Of a stretch of 64,000 nucleotides of DNA, positions 54,869-64,000 are shown piece after piece. The translations under genes were made by a program, and so were the position numbers. Positions within the stretch are counted from its first letter, which is position 1. The number at the start of each line of letters is the position of its first letter. The DNA is taken from contig NC_083693.1 in the NCBI RefSeq assembly GCF_033118175.1, positions 25,863,981 to 25,927,980 of the forward strand, in the 5' to 3' direction. This DNA comes from Dama dama (Eukaryota; Chordata; Mammalia; Artiodactyla; Cervidae). Below the pieces are notes generated by a model that had not been told where the DNA came from, did no database searches, and saw nothing but the letters and a program-made list of their open reading frames with translations.

Positions 54869-56405
54869 AGGCTGGTACCCTTCTCTGTTGGGTTGACTGA
54901 ACTTCTCTGACCCTTAGATGTCCCTCTGCGATGGGAGCACTCATTCCTCCAGTGTCCGCTCTCCTTGCAGTGGGCGCACTGGCCATAGCATAGTGATGAT
55001 CTCTTCTTAGTTTCCCTTTTCCACAAGAGAACGGTCTGTTTCACTGGGTCTGAGCTCCTCAATGCTGCTAGCTAGCAGGGCTGCTTTCTGTTTCACTTTT
55101 CTATCTGCTTCTTGTTGGGCTTCACGGTCTTGGTTCACAAAGACTTTATTTGCTATCTCCAGGTACTGCGTGGCATTCATCCCAGTAAAGCCTTCCAGCT
55201 TTTGGAGCTTTCATTGGATGTCTGCACAGGATTGAGCCGCAAAGGCAGCGTTAATCATCCTTTGATTCTCGGCTGTCTCAGGGTTGAACGGGGTGTCTGT
55301 CCAGAATGCTTCACACCGTCTCTCATAAAAGTCGGTGGGGGTCTCATCTGCTTTTTGGATTATCATTGTAATTTTGGACATATTGTTGAGCTTTTTGGCT
55401 CCCACTCAAAGTCCATGGAGCAGGGCATCACGGTATCAACCCAGGGTTTCTTGTCCTTCTTTGGTTGAAGGACAAGAATTGAAATCCCAATTAGGTCTTG
55501 TCTCTGGCATCACTTCTCATGCCCATCCTTCCACATCTAAGATCTCTGCAAGGGCTTGTCCTCGGAGCCATTTTTGGGCTTATGTTGAGATGCATCACCT
55601 TTCTTTCCTCTGTGGTGAAGAGAGACGTAAGGAGCTGGCGACAGTCGTCCCAGCTGATGGGTGTGCAAATGGACTCTAGGAGGTCAATCATAGCCTGTGG
55701 TTTATCAGAGTATGCTGGGTCAGGGTGTTTCTAGTTTAGGAGATCAGTAGTGCTGAAGGGCTGGTAATAGAGGATAGAGTGACCAGGCTGGACTGAGCCG
55801 TCCTTGTTCACTTGCTGAGGACCTTGAGTTTCTCGCATCTGACGGGTTGTGGCCAGCTGGTTAGATTGTTTGGCTGAGTGGAGCTGCCTCCCTACTGGCT
55901 TGGGGCTGGAGTCTTGCTCATGAGGTGGCGTGGGGGACACATGGGAGTTGGGCTGTCTGGCAGTGGGTCCAGTGCTGGCTGTGCTGGGGCTGGTGGAGTC
56001 AGCGGAACGTATTGCGGGGGCAATAGTGGGTCTTCCACTGGATCTCCCTGGAATATAGATTTTCTTCTTCTTCTTCTTTTTTTTTTTTCTGAGTGGTTGG
56101 GCCACAAATACCCTACTCTGTCCCTGTCTGTTTCTGCAAAATCTTGCCCATGAGGGCAGGGTCTGTGCCATTAGAAGTCAGGAGTCTATGTATGGAAACT
56201 GATCTGGTTGTCCTGGAGTCCCAGTGATGACCTGGTGTACTGCTTGGGCAGTGGGCAGGTCGAGCATGCCCTCTGGCGTCCATCCAATGTCAACCGATGG
56301 CCAATCAAGCTCCCATAAGTTACAAAGCTTCCTGGGAGTCATCTTGACTTCGTAATCTCCTACAAAGTCCTTCTTAAAGTTCTTTATCATGCAATCTAAA
56401 CTGTT
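54838..56405 (-). pseudogene. Proviral gag remnant
   Basis: Structural polyprotein region. Matrix: 56390-56178 (LDWPSVDIGW, GQPDQFPYID), ended by an in-frame TGA at 56178-56180. The same frame continues as a Pro/Ser/Thr-rich linker (56171-55731) with a lysine run encoded by poly-T on the plus strand near 56076. Capsid: 55691-55491 and, shifted, 55405-55211 (ETPTDFYERRCEAF). Nucleocapsid: 55062-54838 with one zinc knuckle CAHCKESGHWRNEC (54937-54978). At least one stop and two frameshifts. The true start codon is not clear. Confidence 0.88.
54937..54978 (-). other. Nucleocapsid CCHC zinc knuckle
   Basis: C-x2-C-x4-H-x4-C with all four metal ligands intact. A single knuckle is the gammaretroviral arrangement. 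Confidence 0.9.
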
Positions 56406-56644
56406 GGCTTAGAGGAACTTCCCCCCATGTTGACAAATGTAATCTACCTGGCAGGGTTTTGAGGAAAACCCAATCTCTTAGATGTTGGCTCAAGGAGTCA
56501 GTTGACAGAAGAATAACTGGTAACCAATAATTTCTCCCTCCCTGTGTATCCCGCCCTGAGCTGGTGACGCAAAGACAAACAAGGGTGGGTGCCCCCTCAA
56601 AAGAGGAGACCATTCAGGTGCCCACTTAGCCGCGTCCCTGGGGG

Positions 56645-57085
56645 AACTTAGGTGCCTCTTAGCATTGGCAGATCAGTATAAACCACTGATCTGGATCTGT
56701 CTCACAGGGAGGGACTGGGTCCCCCAGAGGTAGATACCGCCTTGAGCCATATGAGGTCACCACGGAACCGCAAGTTAGGGCCCTCTCGGACTCTGTAGCC
56801 CCAAAGGCCGGGAAGTCACATAATCGAGCCTGAAGCGCAAGCGGATCAGGCTGCAGGCTTGTTCACATTCACTTTTTGTCCACCTGGCCACTGTTCTGAG
56901 GGAGATTTAAGAGGCCATTTAGCATTGGCAGGTCAGTATAAACCCCCGACCCAGACCAGCCTCACGGGGAGGGATCAAATCCCTCAGAGACGGGCACTGC
57001 CTTTCAGCCTCATGCGGTCCTCATGGAACCGCAGGTTTTAGACCCTCTCAAGCTCCATAGTCCGAGGACTGTGGAGCTCACTTTC
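56645..57085 (-). repeat. Tandem duplication in proviral leader
   Basis: Two imperfect copies of about 175 bp, 260 bp apart: 56645-56822 and 56905-57085. Shared text includes AGCATTGGCA(G)(A/G)TCAGTATAAAC at 56661 and 56921, CTCAC(A/G)GGGAGGGA, and GGAACCGCA(A/G)GTT. They lie between the primer binding site and gag, where packaging signals are found in retroviruses. Confidence 0.8.
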
Positions 57086-57473
57086 ACTTCCTTCAGTTAG
57101 CAATCATGCACACACAATCACTCAGAGGTTATCACAATACCTCCCTTTTCCTGAGTCCCCAGGTCTCCCTATCTGAGGCTCCCTTCCTGGGAGCCCAAAG
57201 AGGTGATCTGTCTCCTCTTCTACCCATTGGGGTAGGCTCCTGCCTGGGGGCTGGCCCCGGGGCCTTACCTTATCCTGTGGCCATTCCTGGTGAGTTGGTC
57301 CATCCCTCCAATGCATCTGGTCGGGGCTCGGCCATCCGGAGAGTTGGAATGCTGGTCAGAAAGAGAACACGGAAAACCGTCAGGTCCCTCACCTCCTTGT
57401 TCTTCTCGGGACTTCTCCACTCCGACCTGGCCGAGCCACCAGTCTGGCAGCTCAAGGGACTGGAGTGGTTGGA

Positions 57474-57491
57474 ATCTCGCTGGGGCCTCCA
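57474..57491 (-). promoter_or_regulatory. Primer binding site, tRNA-Gln-like
   Basis: TGGAGGCCCCAGCGAGAT on the minus strand, 4 bases after the 5' LTR. By recall it matches the 3' end complement of tRNA-Gln at 16 of 18 positions. Other common primers (Pro, Glu, Lys) fit worse. Confidence 0.7.
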
Positions 57492-57495
57492 GAAA

Positions 57496-57935
57496 TGCTG
57501 CAGAAACCAATACACGAGAAACCAAGTACCACACTCGGAGAGTTGGAGAACTCAGGTTTATTATGCCAGTGGGCCCAGAGGAGTTAACACTCCAACTCTG
57601 AGCCCTGAACAAAGGGATTACAGAGTTTTTATAAACAGACGTAGTGGGCAACACTAGCTATTAATAGGCTGGTTTAAACTAAGGGGTTTCATGTGCCTGG
57701 GAACAGTGGTCAAGATGGGGAGGGGGATGCCTGACCTGTACAGACATGATTAAGCAGGTTTGAGGGGGCTGGGCAATTGCAAAGAGCAGAACAAGGGTGA
57801 GTGAGATAAACCCCAGTTCCTAGTATTGCAAGTCCCCACTTTCTGAGATTATGTGACCTACATGATCCAGACTTTGCAAGGGGCAAGGTGAGTTACAGAG
57901 GCAGAAGGAGGTAAAATTTTAACTTTTCCTCTTCA
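57496..57935 (-). repeat. Proviral 5' LTR
   Basis: 440 bp, plus strand TGCTGCAG...CTTCA. AATAAA on the minus strand is at 57557-57562 and a TTTATAAAAAC box at 57625-57635. Same structure as the 3' LTR with about 8% divergence. An open frame of 183 codons on the plus strand (57106-57657) through it is fortuitous. Confidence 0.92.
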
Positions 57936-58041
57936 AGCTCAGTCGGTAAAGGATTTGCCTGCAATGCAGAAGACCCTGGTTCGATTCCTGGGTTGGGAAT
58001 ATCCACTGGAGAAGGAATTGCCTACCCACTCCAGTATTCTT

Positions 58042-58235
58042 GGCCTTCCCTTGTGGCTCAGCTGGTAAAGAAGCCACCTGCAATGCAGGAGACGTGGGTT
58101 TGATCCTTGGGTTGGGAAGATCCCCTGGAGAAGGGAACAGCTACCCACTCCAGGATTCTTGCCTGGAGAATTCCGTGGACTATATAGTCTGTGGGTTCAC
58201 AAACAGACACAACTGAGTGACCTTCACTTTCACTT
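58042..58235 (+). mobile_element. Bov-tA/Bov-A SINE
   Basis: Sense: 'ggccttcccttgtggctcag' to 'acacaactgagtgaccttca'. It directly follows the SINE split by the provirus. Confidence 0.9.
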
Positions 58236-58377
58236 TCCATTCATCTCCACATGCAGACCCAGGGAGTAAAATGACTGCCCTCTTTCTCACAGAGCTCTGA
58301 GACTTTGTAATTTGAGCATCTATCAGAGGTGACCCCGATTCAGAGGATTTGGGAATCAGTGGGTCTGTTACATTTTC

Positions 58378-58665
58378 TTTATTTTAAAGGTTTGTTTATT
58401 TATGGCTGTGCTGGGTCTTTGTTCCTTTGTGGAGGTTTTCTCTAGTTGTAGCAAGTGGGGTTACTCTTCATTGTGGTGAGTGGGCTTCTCCCTGCAGTGG
58501 CTTCTCTTGTTGCAGAGCACAGGTTCTAGGTACACGGGCGTCAGTAGTTGTGGTGCAGGGGCTTTGTTGCTCCATCATATATGGGATCTTCCTGGACCAA
58601 GGATTGAACCTGTGTCCCTTGCATTGCAAGGCAGATTCTTTACCACTGGATAACCTGGAAACTCA
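58378..58665 (-). mobile_element. CHR-type SINE, long copy
   Basis: Antisense: 'tttatggctgtgctgggtct', 'cttctcttgttgcagagcac', tRNA-like end 'accactggataacctggaaa'. Confidence 0.8.
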
Positions 58666-59139
58666 GTGGGTCCCTTACTTTGTGCAGATCAATATCCTCC
58701 TCCTGGCTGCCTAGATCTATCTATGAAGTTGGGAGCTGGGTCCTGGAAAGCAGGTCGCAGATCAGAGGATATAGAGATGAGGCATCACATTGTCCATCAT
58801 GTCCTGATTCTCGTCTTTCTTTATTCTGCTGGTAGCGCAGTTCTATTTTATGAATCTCCATCTGGCCCAGTCACTGTGTCCTCTCTGATCTCAGTTGTGT
58901 ACTAGCTCTTGATCTCTGGTTTTATCTTCTTTCCTTGGAGGAAGCAACTGATCCTTGCTGGGATGATGTGGTCCTGAGAGAAGCAGTGCTCTCCTGTAGG
59001 ATGATGGCAGAAGCTTATACTGGGACTTGCAGGGCTATGAGCTGTCCTGTGGATAGACAGAAAGTGTCAGTCGCCACACCTGCCAGTCTGGCATCTTCAC
59101 TGTTACCATGTTTGTTCACAACGTCTATAAGCAGGCAAT

Positions 59140-59592
59140 TGGGTCAAAGCTATGGTTTTTCCAGTAGTTATGTATGGATGTGAGAATTGGAATATAAAGA
59201 AAGCTGAACATTGAAGAATTGTTGCTTTTGAACTGTGGTGTTGGAGAAGACTCTTGAGAGTCCCTTGGACTGCAAGGAGATCCAGCCAGTCCATCCTAAA
59301 GGAAATCAGTCCTCACTATTCATTGGAAGGACCGATGCTGAAGCTGAAATGCCAATACTTTTGCCACCTGATGTGAAGAACTGACTCATTGGAAAAGACC
59401 CTGATGCCAGGAAAGATTGAAGGTGGGAGGAGAAGGGGATGACAGAGGATGAGATGGTTGGATGGCATCACTGACTCAATGGACATGAGTTTGAGTAAAC
59501 TCTGAGAGTTGGTGATGGACAGGGAGGCCTGGTGTGCTGCAGTTCCTGGGGTTGCAGAGTTGGACACGACTGAGCAACTGAACTGAACTGCC
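59140..59592 (+). mobile_element. BovB 3' end
   Basis: Sense, from 'gtcaaagctatggtttttcc' to the (ACTGA)n terminus at 59570-59590. ORF C-terminus broken by substitutions. Confidence 0.9.
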
Positions 59593-59681
59593 TCTCATCT
59601 GTTTCCTGTTTCTCCTTCCTCTCAGTTCTTTTTTTCCAAGGAGATAGGCATCAATTTAGGCTTTCAGTACTTAAGGAAGTA

Positions 59682-59894
59682 GGGGCTTCCCAAGTGGCTC
59701 AGATGGTAAAGTGTCTTCCCACAATGTGGGAGACCCAGGTTTGATCCCTGGGTCTGGAAGATCCCCTGGAGAGGGAAATGGCAACCCACTCCAGTACTCT
59801 TGCCTGGAAAATGCTATGGATGGAGGAGCCTGGTAGGCTACAGTCCATGGGGCCACAAAGAGTCGGACACGACTGAGCGACTTCACTTTCACTC
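59682..59894 (+). mobile_element. Bov-tA/Bov-A SINE with target duplication
   Basis: Sense and full length. Flanked by ACTTAAGGAAGT (59669-59680) and ACTTAAAGAAGT (59895-59906), a 12-bp target duplication with one mismatch. Confidence 0.93.
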
Positions 59895-60384
59895 ACTTAA
59901 AGAAGTGTGCCTGTACCATGTTAAACCAAATTAGTTTCTAGCTCATCTGTTCTCACGGCCGCTGATCATGATGTCACAAACAGTAGGGGATGGCCCAAGC
60001 GAGGAGTTAGGTGGCGAGACTGCAGATAGACTTTTGGAAACATGAAAAAGAAAACAATATCCTCTTCACACAGAGTTCTCCTTGGTAATAAAGAACAGGG
60101 TGGAGATAAATAAAAAAGCAATGAGAGAGAAGAAGAACCATTTCCAAACACTGTCAGAGAAATTAGGGGGTGGAAATTAGCAACATTCATGAATAGTGTT
60201 TTGTTTCCTTTCAGGCATTATGAATGTAGACTCTGCACAGCTCTTATGGGATGGTGAATTCCACACAAGATGGGGACCTCAAAACTTTGAGAGGTTAAGG
60301 AATTTGTCAGAGACTGTGAAACACAGGGAGAAGTTTTGAGAGGAGGGTTGAGATGGTATTCAGAATGAGCTGGAGCAGAGATAG

Positions 60385-60580
60385 GAACACATTTTCTAAT
60401 AAAGGGTCAGGTAGTACTTATTTTAGGCTTTGCAAGCCAGTGGTCTGTCTTAACTACTCTGATTTTGTGAAGCAAAAGTAGTTATAGCCAATGCATAAAC
60501 AAGAAAGATGTGTTCCAATAAAACTTTATTTATAAAAATCAGATGTGGGCCAGATTTAGTCTGAGGAACTCCTGAGATAG
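60385..60580 (-). mobile_element. hAT-like DNA transposon remnant
   Basis: 'ggctttgcaagccagtggtc', 'tgttccaataaaactttatt' and 'atgtgggccagatttagtct' are hallmarks of an old non-autonomous mammalian DNA transposon, probably hAT-Charlie related. Family and orientation not certain. Confidence 0.6.
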
Positions 60581-61919
60581 AGGATTATAGAATTGAGTAC
60601 TGCATTTAAATGGAACGGGCCTTGATGGTAGTCTTGATACCAGACTTCCTCCTGAAATGTACTGGTTCATGCATTATGGTATCATGAGGAGAAAGAAAAG
60701 ATCAGTACTGAATAGATGGATCCCAGTTCCTCTGTTTATTCCATAAACATTTGTTGTGGCTCCGCTTCATGAAATATTCTGTGCTGGGCATTGGGAATAC
60801 AGCAGTGCATGGATCTCTGTCCTTGAAAGATTTTATGTTCTAATTAGCTGTGCTAGCATGGTGAAATCATTGAACCAACATCAGCCCTGGTTTTCTCATT
60901 TAGAAATCTAATTTTTAAAAATCACGAACCCTATTATATGTACAATACAATCTATAATACGTATAGAGTAGAGTATAAGAAATAAAGCAAACATGTATTT
61001 TTGCCCACCCACATTAACCAAAAAATAAGATGCTGTTAGTACCTAAGATTTTTGTGTCTTTCCCAAGACTCGTTATGCTTCTCATTAACCCAAAATTTTG
61101 TGTGAATTATTTCCTTGATTTTCTTTATGTTTCGCCACATATGTATGTTTCATTGAATGTTTCATTTAAAATTATGTAGCTTAACTTTTTGCCTCTTTGC
61201 TTTTCTAAATTATTGAAACCATCCTGTTGTACCCTCCTTTGACTTGGGTTTTAAAATCAGAAATTTTTGTCGAAGGGAGAATTTATCCACACAAAGGTAT
61301 TTAGCAATTGATAAAACCTGGGGCCCAAAGAGCAGTAGAGTCAGACCTGTAGTCAAACAAAGTTAGATTTATGAACATGCTGTAACTAAGAAAAATGGAG
61401 AATCACTAGGCATTTCAAAAGGGGATTTATAAGAGGCTATTTATAGATTTTGGCTAGTGTTGGTCATAGATTTTCTTGGTAGGGATTTCTCAGAATTTGT
61501 AAGCTATGTAGCTGGAATAGTCAGTGTTTGTAGAGTGTGAGTTCATGTAGTGACTCTGCTAGATCAGTTTGTTTGTGGTTTTATCTTGTAATGTATGGAT
61601 CTAGATAAATGAGTTCTAAAAGAGTTCGAGCTTATGTGAGCTGTGATGCATATCAGGACTCAGTTGGGCACAGTTTATCTGTCATTTGAGTCTGGGTGCA
61701 TTCTGCCAGACATGGTTTCTGAATGATCAGTTTTCCCCTTACAACCTTGATGCCAGAAGAGGCATTAAAAAACTTTATCACTGCAGTTTATTTTTATTGC
61801 AATGCAATAGTCCATTGTATGAGTATAGCCGCATTTACTTATCAGTTCTACCTTGATATATTTGGATTGTTCCTGGGCATTTACCGGTACAGCCATGCTG
61901 CTGTGAACATTCTCTTATT

Positions 61920-63143
61920 AAATTTTTGAACTGTTTATTTTGTATTGGGATATAGCCAATTAACAAACAATGTTGTGATAGTTTCAGATGAACAGCGAAG
62001 GGACTCAGCCATACATACACATGTATCCATTCTCCTCTAAACTCCCCTTCCATCCTGGCTGTCACATAACTTTAAGCAGTGTTCCCTGTGCTATACAGTA
62101 GATCCTCATTGGTTATCCATTTTAAATACAGCAGTGTGTACATGTCCATCTGTAATTATCCCTTCTTCCCATCCTTCCCCCTGACCCCTGCCTGGCAACC
62201 GTAAGTTCATTCTCTAAGTTTGCAAGTCTCTTTCATGCCTTGTATGACACAAGGCATGTCATATGATATTTCTCCTTCTCTGTTGGACTTACTTCACTCA
62301 GTGTGACACTCTATAGGTCCATTCATGTTGCTACAAATGGCATTATTTCATTCTTTTAAATAGTTGAGTAATATTCCATTGTATATATGTATCCCATCTT
62401 CTTTATCCATTCCTCTCTCAATGGGCATTTAAGAGATTAGTCTCCAAAATTTACAAACAGTTCATGATGCTTAACAGCATCAAGACAGACAACCCACTCA
62501 AAAAATGGGCAGAAGACCTAAATAGACATTTCTGCAAAGAAGACTACAGGTGGAAAATAGGTACATGAAAAGATGTTCAACATCACTACCAATTATTAGA
62601 AAAATACACATCAGAACTACAATGAAGTATCCCCTCACACCAGCCAGAATGGTTATCATCGGATAACCCACAAACAATAAGTCCAGGAGAGGATGTGGAG
62701 AAAAGGGAGCCCTCTGACACTGTTGGTGGGAATGTAAATTGGTCCAGCCACCATGGAGGACAGTGTGCTGCTGCTGCTTATTCTCCAGTTCGTGTCTGAC
62801 TCTTTGCAACCGCATGGGCTATAAGCCTGCCAGGTTCCTCTCTCCATGGGATTTCCCAGGCAAGTATACTGGAGTGGGTTGCCATTTCTTTGCCAGGGGA
62901 TCTTCCAGACCCAGGGATTGAAGCCACATCTCTGGCTTGGCAGGTGGATTCTTTGACACCTGGGAAGCCCTATGGAGACCAGTATGGAGGTTCCTTAAAA
63001 AATATAAATAAAGTTATCACATGACCCTGCAATCCCACTCCTGGGCATATAGCTGGAGCAAAACATGATCTGGAAGGATACACACACCCCAGTGTTCATT
63101 GCAGCACTGTTTACAATAGCCAAGGCACGCAAGCAACCTAAAT
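61920..63143. mobile_element. L1 3' end with exact 5' inversion (twin priming)
   Basis: The part 61920-62431 is minus-strand L1 3' UTR and ORF2 end. From about 62432 to 63143 the text is plus-strand L1 ('gagattagtctccaaaattt' to 'aagcaacctaaat'). In element coordinates the plus part ends (CCTAAAT) where the minus part begins (TTAAATGCCCATT read in reverse), so the pieces abut with a short overlap and no loss. A SINE sits in the inverted part. Confidence 0.85.
62764..62972 (-). mobile_element. Bov-A SINE inserted in the inverted L1 part
   Basis: Antisense: 'cagttcgtgtctgactcttt' to 'ttctttgacacctgggaagc'. The L1 text 'catggaggacagtgtg' breaks off before it and 'tatggagaccagtatggagg' resumes after. 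Confidence 0.9.
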
Positions 63144-63734
63144 AAGCATTCTTAATGTGTATAAAAATTTCCCCAGGCTGGGTGTATACCCATAAAAGGA
63201 ATCATTTGGTGTATCCCTACATAGATATTTAACTTTTGTAGGAAACAGAAAGCTGGTTTCTGAAGTGGCTACACAGCTAGTTGTTGGTGAGAGTTACTGT
63301 AGCTATATATACATCCTGGCTAATACTTGGAGTTGTTAAACTTTTCGTTTTTTGCCAGTCTGATGAGTATGTGATGATATCTCATTGTAGTGTTAATTGG
63401 TCTTTCTTTGATTACAAACAAGGTGAATTATTTTTTCAAATGATCCTTAGTTCTTTTGGATTCCCTCAGCTGTGACATGTATGTTCATTTTTCTCTCCAT
63501 TTTGCTATTGGTTTGTCTTTATCCTGCATCTGTATGGAATCCTATTTTAAATATGTCTTGGTATAAAATAGGGATGTCCTGTACTTTATTTTGTTTCTTC
63601 AAGAGTATTTTAACTCTTCTGAGCCTTTGTGTGTGTGTGTGTCTAGATAAATTTTAGTTTGAAATTGTGTTAATTTCAAAAGAACAGTGTAACAGTACTT
63701 ACTGGGGTTTTTATTGGAATTTTATAAAATTACT

Positions 63735-64000
63735 TATGTATCAGGGCTGTCTGAGGAGACTTTACAAATATCTGTGAAAAGAAGAGAATGAAAAAGCAAA
63801 GGAGAAAAGAAAAGAAATACCCATTTGAATTCAGAGTTCCAAAGAAGAGCAAGGAGAGATAAGAAAGTCTTCCTCAGTGATCAGTTCAAAGAAATAGAGG
63901 AAAACAATAGAATGGGAAAGACTAGAGATCTCTTCAAGAAAATTAGAGATACCAAGGGAACATTTCATGCAAAAACGGGGTCAAGAAAGGACAGAAATGG
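63735..64000 (+). mobile_element. BovB ORF fragment running off the window
   Basis: Sense BovB from the central part of its ORF ('aaaaagcaaaggagaaaaga', 'agaaatagaggaaaacaata', 'gagatctcttcaagaaaatt', 'gaacatttcatgcaaaaacg'). It continues past base 64000 and covers a more 5' section than the other BovB copies here. Confidence 0.85.

Larger units (their letters stand above)
48742..57935 (-). mobile_element. Endogenous gammaretrovirus-like provirus, defective
   Basis: A 9.2 kb class I ERV, antisense to the host gene. Order on the minus strand: 5' LTR (57496-57935), primer binding site (57474-57491), leader, gag, pro, pol, env, polypurine tract and 3' LTR (48742-49194). All genes are present, but with frameshifts and stops. 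The LTRs differ at about 36 positions plus a 13-bp gap over about 437 aligned bases (hand count, roughly 8%). That points to an insertion tens of millions of years old at common mammalian rates, after the Bov SINE it interrupts. PBS type and Env TM motifs place it among gammaretrovirus-like ERVs. I do not assign a named cattle family. Confidence 0.93.
48721..58035 (+). mobile_element. Bov-tA SINE split by the provirus
   Basis: The SINE start 'ggtttccctgatggct' ends at 48741. The text that should follow in this SINE ('cagtcggtaaaggatttgcc') continues from 57938 to about 58035. The provirus 48742-57935 fills the gap. The four bases next to it are GGCT (48738-48741) and AGCT (57936-57939 reads AGCT as a-g-c-t), a 4-bp target duplication with one change. 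Confidence 0.88.
61700..63660 (-). mobile_element. Old L1 containing a younger L1
   Basis: The flanks 61780-61915 ('gtacagccatgctgctgtga') and 63144-63470 ('gggtgtatacccataaaagg', 'atgatatctcattgtagtgt') read as consecutive parts of a diverged antisense L1, interrupted by the younger element. The bases CATTCT(CT)TA / CATTCTTA on each side may be the target duplication. Confidence 0.6.
15867..64000 (+). other. AGBL1 downstream intron, open at window end
   Basis: From the GTGAGT donor to the window end I see no further exon of this gene, consistent with the very large introns of AGBL1. Apart from listed repeats, these stretches show no gene or repeat I can name: 16290-17395, 19940-21185, 21340-22105, 23090-23615, 23745-24720, 24880-25483, 25973-26600, 26995-27510, 28310-29480, 29700-30180, 40545-40900, 42245-43280, 43395-45725, 46120-46760, 47485-47690, 48265-48720, 58240-58375, 58670-59135, 59907-60385 and 60585-61700. 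A very short exon could have been missed. Confidence 0.6.

Noticed and set aside
57106..57657. 183-codon plus-strand frame
   Set aside because: It runs antisense through the proviral leader and 5' LTR, and part of it recurs in the 3' LTR. No independent coding evidence.

Overview
This window is intronic mammalian DNA from a pecoran ruminant, most likely a bovid. BovB (RTE) LINEs, tRNA-derived Bov-A/Bov-tA SINEs, CHR-type SINEs, ruminant L1s and ERV1-type LTRs make up much of it. The only host protein-coding sequence I can support is two plus-strand exons, at 1276-1420 and 15713-15866. They join in phase and encode about 99 residues of a cytosolic carboxypeptidase, best matched to AGBL1 (CCP4). 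The rest is introns of that gene: the end of an upstream intron, a 14.3 kb intron, and at least 48 kb of the next intron. No bacterial genes, operons, CRISPR arrays or riboswitches are present.

Layout. 1-16 kb: the two exons, with BovB, SINEs, MIRs, an MLT1-type LTR, a mariner-like MITE and L1 3' ends. 17.7-19.5 kb: three insertions nested in one another (L1 in SINE in LTR), the L1 having a 5' inversion. 22.6-23.1 kb: an isolated CpG-rich patch. 25.5-26.0 kb: a solo LTR with a 4-bp duplication. 28.0-28.3 kb: a U6 snRNA/L1 chimeric retrocopy. 31.8-40 kb: a BovB, then a long antisense L1 with an unusual repetitive 5' region. 40-48.7 kb: old L1, an LTR split by a SINE, and long repeat-poor stretches. 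48.7-57.9 kb: a complete antisense gammaretrovirus-like provirus (LTR, tRNA-Gln-like primer site, gag, pro, pol, env, PPT, LTR) inserted in a SINE. 58-64 kb: SINEs, BovB, a hAT-like remnant, and a second inverted L1 nested in an older L1.

The provirus is defective. It has frameshifts and stops, and protease, RT, RNase H and integrase each lack a key catalytic residue, although 644 codons of pol are still open. The parts do not form a new working system. The points most worth a second look are the provirus and its duplicated leader, the U6-L1 chimera, the two twin-primed L1s, the CpG-rich patch, two short perfect hairpins, and a BovB copy ending about 60 bp from an exon. Repeat names and boundaries come from reading and recall, with no database search, so most edges are good to roughly 10-30 bp.
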